From: Streptomyces sedi
Lineage (GTDB): Bacteria; Actinomycetota; Actinomycetes; Streptomycetales; Streptomycetaceae
Reading direction: 5' to 3'
Length of the DNA: 64,000 nucleotides
Assembly: GCF_006335015.1 (NCBI RefSeq)
Contig: NZ_VDGT01000003.1
Span: 1 to 64,000, forward strand
A program made the position numbers and the translations under genes. Shown one piece after another: positions 57,888 through 64,000 of this stretch (within the stretch, counting starts at the first letter, position 1; each line of letters begins with the position of its first letter). Below the pieces are notes generated by a model. It had not been told where the DNA came from, did not search any database, and saw only the letters and a program-made list of their open reading frames with translations.

Positions 57888-59028
57888 TTATGGGCGCGGC
57901 CATGTGACGGCCTGCCCCGCGGGGGTGACGGTGATCTCGAACCGTTCCAGCGGTGGTGAGCCGTCGCGCCGCCAGTGAGTGACGTGCTCCGCGACCGTGT
58001 CCCACAGCCGCGCCGGGCCTCCTTGCCGGACCGTCCAGGTGTCCCCGTGCTGCGCGAGCGCCGCCCAGGAGGCGGACTCCACGTCGATCAGGACGTGTTC
58101 GGTGCGGCCGTCGCGCTCCAGACTGATGCGCTGTGCCCGGGGGGTGGCCAGCTGGGCCACGAACCTGGTGTCCCAGTCGTCCAGGGCGTCCGCGCCGACC
58201 GAGGTCGGTTGTTCGTCCCCGCCGTCCAGGTCGGGCAGCATCCCCAGCGGCGGCGGTAGCTGGGGCCGGGCGAGCATGAACGACACCTGACCGCCGAGGA
58301 ACCGTCCGCGCGCGGTGCCGTCCTCGGCGACGGTCAGGCGGGCCAGCTCGGAGGAGTACATCCAGCCGCACAGCGTGGCGAGGATGATCCCGCCAGGCCG
58401 CGTCTGCTCCACCCAGGTGTAGGGCAGGCGGACAACACCGCAGGTGGCGATGGTCCGGTCACGCTGCCCGCCGTCCTTGTCGCCGGCGAGCCCGTTCCCC
58501 ACGATCAGGTTCGGGAAGTAGCCGGACGCCCCGAGCGCGACGCCGGCCGACGCGGACACGTCCTGATCCACCTCCACAGACGTGACCGCGTCGTCACCGC
58601 TCCGATGGCAGAGCAGGCCCGTGGAGTAACCGGTGCCGATCTCCAGCACGTTGTGGCCGTCCTCGACCTGGAGTTCTTCCAGCATCCTCACCACCAGGGA
58701 CGGCATGGTGCGCGACGACGTGGGCGCGCGCAGGATCGCCCCCCGCACGTCCCGGGGGGGCGATCGTCCCGGCGATCTGGGTCACCAGGGATTCGTCCGC
58801 GTAGCAGCGCGCCAGCCACCGGGGATCGTCCGGGAGCACCGGGGTCCAGGCGGTCGGCCCCGGCCCGTCCACGCGCTCGAAGTACCCGCCGCGCAGATAC
58901 TCGTGGCGGGGCACGTCCTCCACCGCCGTCCGCCACGGGACGGTCCGCAGGTGGCCGCCCTCGACCAACTGGTCGGCCAGGCGCAGACGGAGGGATTTGT
59001 CATCGGTCGGGTCGGTCGGGTCGGTCAC
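57888..59028 (-). pseudogene. Frameshifted PCMT-like methyltransferase
   Basis: The N-terminal part (59028 down to about 58755, VEGGHLRTVPWRTAVEDVPR, YADESLVTQIAG) and the C-terminal part (from about 58748 to 57888, TSSRTMPSLVVRMLEELQVE, VLEIGTGYSTGLLC) are in different frames. They join to one methyltransferase if one base is removed from the G7 run at 58754-58760. It resembles the L-isoaspartate methyltransferase-like enzymes of actinobacterial RiPP systems, as does its relative at 61183. Either a real frameshift or a sequencing error in the homopolymer is possible. Confidence 0.8.
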
Positions 59029-59105
59029 GTTGGTTTCCTCTCCGGCAGGTCGGCCATGGCCTGAACCGGGGTGTACGTCAGGCGGCTGTCATCGATGCGC
59101 CGCGG

Positions 59106-60335
59106 TCAGGCGATGGTCAGGCGGGTGCTGGGCTTCTTGATCACCACGCCGGTGCGCTGTTCGGGGGCGCCGCGCCGCCGCGCGTGGATGACGGGGTCGC
59201 CGTGGTGGCGGGCGGTCTTGTCCCAGCGGGTGAGGGCTTCGGCGAGGATGGTGCCGAGGTGTTCGTGGTCGGGGCCGTGGGCGATGACGCCGAGTTCGAA
59301 CTGGTCGGCGTGGTTGGGAGCTTGGCGCAGGGCGACGTAGGCGAGCGAGGTGTCGTTCCAGACCGTGGCCGCGCCGGTGCCCAGGACCCAGCCGACCAGG
59401 CCGCGTTCGGCGGCGGCCGGGGTCGCGCGGAGTCTTCCGTAGGGTGCGACCGCGCCGGCGAGCCAGACATCGAGGCGGGGCAGCAAGCCCTCGGAGCCGG
59501 TCAGCCGCACACCGGTCCACCGTTCGTGACGTGCCGTGGGGAACGCCGCCTGGAGCGCGGCCTCGTCGCAGTGCTGACCTTCGTCGACGGTGAGTCTGAC
59601 CTCGTCGTCGGCGAGCCGCACCACCCGGGGCCTGTCGGCGCTCTCCCCGCGCATGGAGAGGAACCCGGAGACGATCGTGGTGTAGCTCCGCAGCCGCTCG
59701 CCCTCCCGGGCGAAAGCCAGGGTGCGGGAGAGCCCGCGGAAGCGCAGGGGCACCACCAGTCTTCCGTCGGCGGCCAGCTGGTCGCACCACGTCTCGGGAA
59801 GGTCCGCGGAACCGGCGGTCACGATGATCCGGTCCCACCCGCCTGCCGGGGCGTCGGCCACCGGCAGCGCGCCATCACCCGTGAGAACTCGGACATGCCG
59901 ATACCCGGTCTCGTCCAGGAGGCGGCGCGCGCGGCCGGTGATATCGGCGTCGATGTCGAGACTGGTCACCGTGCCCGTCGGGCCGACGAGTTCGGCCAGC
60001 AGAGCGGCGTTGCAGCCACCGGAACCGATCTCCCACACCCGCATCCCCGGCGCCACTCGGGCCGCCTCCAGCATCCGCGCGTACAGCCACGGAGCCGAGA
60101 GCGAACTGACCGCTCGCCCGCCCTCGGCGCGCTTGGTGAAGATCGCCTCCGGCGCCCCGTACACATCCCCCGGGGGTACTTCGGGCGCGAAGCGGTGGCG
60201 CGGCACCGCGCGGAACGCCGCCTCGACGGCCCGGGACACGATCGCGCCACGCTCCACCAAATCCCGGACCATCCGTTCCCGAAGGCCCTCGATGCTTGTC
60301 TCTGTCTCTGTCTCTGTCTCTGTCTCAGCCGTCAT
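59106..60335 (-). CDS. Methyltransferase, FxLD-system type
   Basis: A 409-residue SAM enzyme. It opens with an acidic (Glu-Thr)5 tract, then LRERMVRDLVERGAIVSRAV, PRHRFAPEVPPGDVYGAPEA, and SAM motif VWEIGSGGCNAALLAEL. The C-terminal half is a separate alpha/beta region. Enzymes of this kind are annotated with FxLD lanthipeptide systems, but no lanthionine synthetase or FxLD precursor was found nearby. The (ET) tract comes from a TGTCTC hexamer repeat and may vary in length. Confidence 0.8.
   Translation of the reverse strand: MTAETETETETETSIEGLRERMVRDLVERGAIVSRAVEAAFRAVPRHRFAPEVPPGDVYGAPEAIFTKRAEGGRAVSSLSAPWLYARMLEAARVAPGMRVWEIGSGGCNAALLAELVGPTGTVTSLDIDADITGRARRLLDETGYRHVRVLTGDGALPVADAPAGGWDRIIVTAGSADLPETWCDQLAADGRLVVPLRFRGLSRTLAFAREGERLRSYTTIVSGFLSMRGESADRPRVVRLADDEVRLTVDEGQHCDEAALQAAFPTARHERWTGVRLTGSEGLLPRLDVWLAGAVAPYGRLRATPAAAERGLVGWVLGTGAATVWNDTSLAYVALRQAPNHADQFELGVIAHGPDHEHLGTILAEALTRWDKTARHHGDPVIHARRRGAPEQRTGVVIKKPSTRLTIA
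60297..60326. repeat. TGTCTC hexanucleotide microsatellite
   Basis: Five consecutive TGTCTC-like units lie within the first codons of the methyltransferase gene and encode alternating Glu and Thr. Unit gain or loss would keep the frame. Confidence 0.75.
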
Positions 60336-60451
60336 GTCGTCTCTCTCGCTCGCGTCTCGCCGCGCGTTTCGCTGTGCCCTCTGGCGGAGTGGCCCGGCTG
60401 CTCCACCAGGGCGCCGACCATCACGAGCCACGGGCCCGCGCCGCGAAGGGG

Positions 60452-61138
60452 CTACTTGTCGGCGAGGTCTTCGCCGAAGGTGATGTCCAGTTCGGCGGTG
60501 AGGGCGTCGGCCAGTTGGAGTGTCTGGGCATGGTCGATGACGACCTTTCTGAGGGAGGCCAGGCCCCGGAGCTGGGAGAGGTCGTTGCCTCGGAGGTCCA
60601 GGCCGCGGTAGGTGCCGCCGTCGAACTCGGTCAGCCGCAGATCGCAGTCGTCGAGCAGAACGGCGCCGAGGTCGGCGCCGGCGAAGGTGGTCTCGCGTAG
60701 TGAGCACCCGGCGAGGATCACGGGGCCGGCGGCCCGGACGCGGGTGAGGGTGCCGTAGTCGAACTTGCAGTTCTCGAACAGGACGTTGTCGAGCGTGACG
60801 TCTTCGAGGGCGGCGCCCATGAGCTTGCAGTCGCGGAAGGCGGCACGGGAGATCCTGCTGTCGGTCCACCGCGGGGAGCCCAGGTCGCAGCCGGTGAACT
60901 CCACGGAGTCGACGCGGAGTTGCTCCAGGTGGGTGCGTCGGATTCTGAGGCCGGTGATCCGTCCGTCGATCAGGTGGGTGTCGGCCAGGTCGAGGTCCCG
61001 CAGGTCCGCGTCCGCGTAGTGGAACTCCGCGACCCGGCCGCGACCGCCCTCCAGCGACGTGACGTGGGAGAGGTAGCGGCCCGGCTCGTTCAGGTCGGGG
61101 AGCGTGACGCTCGTGCGGCGGATCGTGCGGGTTTTCAT
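60452..61138 (-). CDS. Pentapeptide-like repeat protein
   Basis: A 228-residue protein with repeats such as ADADLRDLDLADTHLIDG, FRDCKLMGAALEDVTL and FAGADLGAVLLDDCDL, with the A(D/N)LxX spacing of pentapeptide proteins that fold as a four-sided helix. Such proteins can mimic DNA and protect gyrase, or act as effectors. It lies between FxLD-type methyltransferase genes on the same strand. AAAGGCAG precedes the ATG at 61138. Confidence 0.8.
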   Translation of the reverse strand: MKTRTIRRTSVTLPDLNEPGRYLSHVTSLEGGRGRVAEFHYADADLRDLDLADTHLIDGRITGLRIRRTHLEQLRVDSVEFTGCDLGSPRWTDSRISRAAFRDCKLMGAALEDVTLDNVLFENCKFDYGTLTRVRAAGPVILAGCSLRETTFAGADLGAVLLDDCDLRLTEFDGGTYRGLDLRGNDLSQLRGLASLRKVVIDHAQTLQLADALTAELDITFGEDLADK

Positions 61139-61182
61139 CGACTGCCTTTCAACGGCGCGGCGGGGTCCCCCCGGGGGCGCGC

Positions 61183-62331
61183 TCAGACTGTCCAGTCGGC
61201 CGGGGCGTTGCCGTCGCGGCGGAGGGTGTGGTCGCCGGATCGGGTGACACGCAGGGTGTAGGCGTCGGGTCCCGGGCTGCCGGCGGCGAGCCATCGCGTG
61301 GCGAACCGGAGGCGTTCGTCCCACAGGTCACGTGGACCGGAGTGCTCGACGTGGGCCCGCCGACCGGGCTGGGGCGTGATCCGGGCCCATGACCCGGTGG
61401 GTGGGTGGATCAGCCCGTGCGTGGTGCCGGAGTCGGGGTCGGACAGGCTGAGGGCGAGCACGTCGTGGTGGGCCAAGCAGGTCTCCATGGCGGTGGCGAA
61501 GACCAGCTCCCGGTAGAACGCGTCCTCGTCGACCTCGGCCGGCAGGGCGGCGGCGCGGCGCCGGCCGGTGGCGGTTCCGGTGGCGACGAGTTCGGCGTAC
61601 TGCCGCGCGGCGGGCGCGACATGGCCGGTGTCGGGGCGGGCGCGCATGAACATGGCCGGGGCCGGCAGAAAGCGACCGTGCGCGGAGCCGTCGTCGGCGA
61701 CCGTGAGGCGTGCGATGCCGTTGCTGATGTTGGTGACGACGAGGCCGCCGGGCCTGACCTGCTCCAGCCACGCGGTCGGAACGCGGTGCACGCCGCAGGT
61801 GGCGAGGATGCCGTCGTAGGGCGCGCCTTCGGGGTGGCCGGCGGTGCCGTCGCCGGTGACGACGTGCGGATGGTGGCCGGCGGCGGCCAGGCGTTCGGCG
61901 GCGACGGTGGTGAGGGCGGGGTCGATGTCGATCGTGGTGACGCGGGTGTCGCCGAGGTGGTGGCACAGCAGCGCGGTGTTGTAGCCGGTGCCGGTGCCGA
62001 TCTCCAGGACGCGGGCGCCGGCGGGCATGTCGAACGCGTGGAGCATGCGGGCCATCAACGACGGTTCGCTGCTGGAGCTGACGGCGGTGCCGGCGGCGTC
62101 CCAGCGGGTGACGAGGCTGGTGTCGGCGTAGACGTCCTCCAGGTAACCCGGGTCGCCGGCGGCGAGCACCAGGCGGGCGCCGTCGCGCCGGATCGTGAAG
62201 CGCGGCACGAACATCTCGCGCGGCACCGCGGTGAACGCGGCGGTCCAACCGGGGTGGGCGAGCGAGCCGTTGGCGGTGAGGGCGTCGACGAGGGCGTGGC
62301 GGGCCTCGTCAGCGGTCACGTCGGTGGTCAC
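61183..62331 (-). CDS. PCMT-like methyltransferase of FxLD/ATP-grasp RiPP type
   Basis: A 382-residue protein with the SAM motif VLEIGTGTGYNTALLCHHLG and ATCGVHRVPTAWLEQVRPGG, as in L-isoaspartate O-methyltransferase relatives encoded in ATP-grasp or FxLD RiPP loci. N-terminal PREMFVPRFTIRRDG and SSSSEPSLMARMLHA are also conserved with the frameshifted gene at 57888. No precursor peptide was recognised nearby; the substrate is unknown. Confidence 0.82.
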   Translation of the reverse strand: MTTDVTADEARHALVDALTANGSLAHPGWTAAFTAVPREMFVPRFTIRRDGARLVLAAGDPGYLEDVYADTSLVTRWDAAGTAVSSSSEPSLMARMLHAFDMPAGARVLEIGTGTGYNTALLCHHLGDTRVTTIDIDPALTTVAAERLAAAGHHPHVVTGDGTAGHPEGAPYDGILATCGVHRVPTAWLEQVRPGGLVVTNISNGIARLTVADDGSAHGRFLPAPAMFMRARPDTGHVAPAARQYAELVATGTATGRRRAAALPAEVDEDAFYRELVFATAMETCLAHHDVLALSLSDPDSGTTHGLIHPPTGSWARITPQPGRRAHVEHSGPRDLWDERLRFATRWLAAGSPGPDAYTLRVTRSGDHTLRRDGNAPADWTV

Positions 62332-62495
62332 GGGGCGACTCCCTGGAGGGTGACGGCGAGGGCCCCGGGGTGAACGGGGCTCGCGGCTCGGGAATGTGCC
62401 CTGCCTAACGAGAAGCCCGGTGTGACGTGGCGCCGTCGCGCCGGATCAGGCGGTCACACCGCACGGTCACCCGCGCGCGCTGTTCCCGCTCGGCG

Positions 62496-63152
62496 TCATC
62501 CCGCCGTCGTCTCCTCCCGCACCAGGGCCGCGATGCGCACGTCGCGGGTGCGTTCGAGGTGGGTGCGGAGGAGGGTGCGGGCGCGGTCCTGGTCGCCTTC
62601 GGCGATGGCGTCGAGGATCTCGGCGTGCTCGTCGTCTGAGGAGTCCAGGTTGGGGTTGCGGGACATGTCGGCGCTGTCGTAGAGCGCCAGTTGCAGTGCC
62701 AGCCGGTCCAGGACGTCGGTGATGGTGCGGTTGTGGCAGGCGCGTCGCAGGACCTCGTGCCACTTGCCGTGCAGGGCGCGGATCTCGTCGGGGTCCTCGC
62801 TCTGGCGGGCCTCGTCGTGCACGTGGCGGAGCCGCGCGAGGTCGAGGGCCGAGCGGTGGGCAGCCGCCGAGGCGGCGGCCTCGGACTCCAGGGCGATGCG
62901 GGCCTGGTAGATCTCCACGACCTCGGTCGCCGTCAACGTTCTGACCTGCGGGCTTCGGCTGCCCCTGACGACGAGGCCGTCCCACTCCAGGTGTTGGATC
63001 GCCTCCCGCACCGGTGCCCTGCCGACGCCGAGCCGGGTCGCGAGGGCGGTCTCCAGCAGCGGTTCGCCCGGGGGGAGCGCGCCGCCCACGATCTCGTCGC
63101 GGAGTACCTGGTAGGGCGGGACGCCCGCACCGCTCTGTGGGGGAAGCGCCAC
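62496..63152 (-). CDS. GntR/FadR family regulator (FCD type)
   Basis: A 218-residue protein with a winged helix (about 12-75: VLRDEIVGGALPPGEPLLE, VGRAPVREAIQHLEWDGLV) and an all-helical FCD ligand domain (EIYQARIALESEAAASAAA, LHGKWHEVLRRACHNRT). The GTG at 63152 follows AAGGAGCGATCC. It is divergent from the DapA-family gene, so it may control it in response to a small acid. Confidence 0.9.
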   Translation of the reverse strand: MALPPQSGAGVPPYQVLRDEIVGGALPPGEPLLETALATRLGVGRAPVREAIQHLEWDGLVVRGSRSPQVRTLTATEVVEIYQARIALESEAAASAAAHRSALDLARLRHVHDEARQSEDPDEIRALHGKWHEVLRRACHNRTITDVLDRLALQLALYDSADMSRNPNLDSSDDEHAEILDAIAEGDQDRARTLLRTHLERTRDVRIAALVREETTAG

Positions 63153-63709
63153 GGATCGCTCCTTCGCTGTGACGGGTGGCTGAGCGGCAGCAACTCTACG
63201 CCACGTGTGCGCACGCACAGAGACGTGTGCGGACTGACTGCTTGTCAGTGTCCACATGTGGAGACGCGTGTCTACACGTGCTTGCGCGACGGTGGGAGTT
63301 CCGTTTACGGTCTTTCTCGTCCGCCTCTGACAGGCACCGGGCCTGGCAGGCATCGGCGGGGTGAGCCGAGAGGAGTGCGCCCGTGCGTTTCGTTTCGCAG
63401 CGCGATGTCCTCTCCCACCCGCGTGACACCCGCGGTGCCCGCGGCTGCCACAGCTGTCGCCGCTGCCTTCGCGCCGTCTGACCCTCGGCGCCGTCCGCCC
63501 GCGCTGACCCGCGTTCCTTCGCCTCGCGCCGGCGTTCCCCGCCCCGTTTTCCCGCGTTTCCCCGTTTTCCCCGCGTTTTCCGTGTTCCCCGCCGTTCCCC
63601 GTTCCCTCGGTGGGCCGCCCGGCCCTCCCCTGACGGCGGACGTTCCGCCGCGCCGCGCCGCGGCCCGTCGAAAGCAACGAGAGCCAAGAGAGCAACGAGA
63701 GGTGTCGGC
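63153..63709. promoter_or_regulatory. Divergent intergenic region with candidate operators
   Basis: No gene was found in this 550-bp gap. TCCACATGTGGA (63251-63262) is a perfect palindrome, and ACGTGTGCG recurs at 63203 and 63223, 20 bp apart. These are candidate sites for the GntR regulator. A pyrimidine-rich stretch of CCCCGTTTTCCCG-like repeats fills 63530-63610. Confidence 0.5.
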
Positions 63710-64000
63710 ATGTCGGCTGAGCAGGTGCTGCGTCGTGGTCTGGTGGTGGCCGCGCTGACCCCGTTCGTCCGGGACGGCACGCGTGTCGACCGGGGCAGGT
63801 TCGCCGCCCAGATCGAGGCGCTCGGCCGCGCCCGGCCGGTCGCGGTGACCGTCGGGGCCGTCGAGAGCCAGGAGTTCCAGGTGCTGGGCCGCGCCGCGCG
63901 GCTCGGACTGGTCGACGCCGCCGTCGCCGCGCTGCCCGCCGGCACGCCGGTGGTGGCCGGGGTCTCCAGCCCCTCGCTGCGGGAGTCGGTCGCCCTCGCG
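63710..64000 (+). CDS. DapA-family aldolase/dehydratase (cut by window end)
   Basis: The first 97 residues of a TIM-barrel enzyme: VVAALTPFVRDGTRVDRGRF is the usual DapA start and VAVTVGAVESQEFQ replaces the TTGE loop. The Schiff-base Lys lies beyond the window. Dihydrodipicolinate synthase relatives act on many 2-oxo acids; the GntR regulator beside it suggests a catabolic one. GAGAGGTGTCGGC precedes the ATG. Confidence 0.82.
   Translation, partial: MSAEQVLRRGLVVAALTPFVRDGTRVDRGRFAAQIEALGRARPVAVTVGAVESQEFQVLGRAARLGLVDAAVAALPAGTPVVAGVSSPSLRESVALA

Noticed and set aside
60338..60430. 29-codon leader peptide overlapping the methyltransferase start
   Set aside because: The frame has an ATGA overlap but no ribosome site or family pattern, and the evidence is too thin.

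Overview
The window is high-GC actinobacterial DNA, almost certainly from a Streptomyces or a close relative. The evidence is strong third-position GC bias, GTG and TTG starts, rare TTA codons, ClpP3/ClpP4 with PopR, SARP regulators, mycothiol S-conjugate amidase, DUF397/XRE pairs and a CebR-type operator. No rRNA or tRNA gene and no CRISPR array was recognised.

Left chromosomal part (1-24.4 kb). A block of 132-bp tandem repeats is followed by a LysE exporter, an FAH-family enzyme, a DUF1330 protein, a Tat-exported PhoD phosphatase and an AA10 lytic polysaccharide monooxygenase with a CebR-like box. Then come a VOC protein and a TetR regulator sharing a duplicated operator, and a popR/clpP4-clpP3 locus in which the second ClpP lacks its catalytic histidine. 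After an msrA lies a RiPP locus (10.2-22.5 kb). It holds a Cys-rich precursor peptide, a YcaO cyclodehydratase, two leader-binding/E1-like proteins, SagB-type dehydrogenase domains, an ABC exporter, two SARP-type regulators and a DUF692 (MNIO) enzyme with its partner. A PQQ-like lipid-side protein and a fused Phd/PIN toxin-antitoxin remnant follow.

Integrative element (24,456-40,843). A serine-integrase actinomycete integrative and conjugative element sits inside an msrA gene. A 14-bp core is shared by both ends. The chromosomal 3' end of msrA is left as a remnant at the left end, and the element supplies a substitute 3' end that restores a full msrA at the right end. It carries integrase, a RepSA-like initiator, an FtsK-type Tra, small spread genes and a KorSA-like GntR regulator. 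Its cargo includes a tightly overlapping four-gene operon with an anti-sigma-like ATPase, an XRE/TPR regulator and an APH-like kinase. At the right end, in DNA visibly poorer in GC, is the most striking locus of the window. It is a histidine kinase whose N-terminal half is two catalytically dead RNase III-like domains, each followed by a dsRNA-binding domain. It is translationally coupled to a response regulator whose output region carries an Rx4H (HEPN-type) motif instead of a DNA-binding domain. I infer a structured-RNA-sensing two-component system with a possible RNase output, perhaps for phage defence.

Right chromosomal part (40.7-64 kb). This is core metabolism in what I remember as a conserved Streptomyces order: msrA, a TPR-like membrane protein, cystathionine gamma-synthase, MarR, threonine dehydratase, a DrrAB-type ABC exporter, a large NB-ARC/TPR protein, mca, DUF4307 and greA with an intrinsic terminator in its leader. 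Beyond it is an accessory stretch: a HigBA-type toxin-antitoxin, an XRE/DUF397/DUF397 set, three FxLD-type/PCMT-like methyltransferases (one frameshifted), a pentapeptide-like protein, a GntR regulator and the start of a DapA-family gene cut by the window end.
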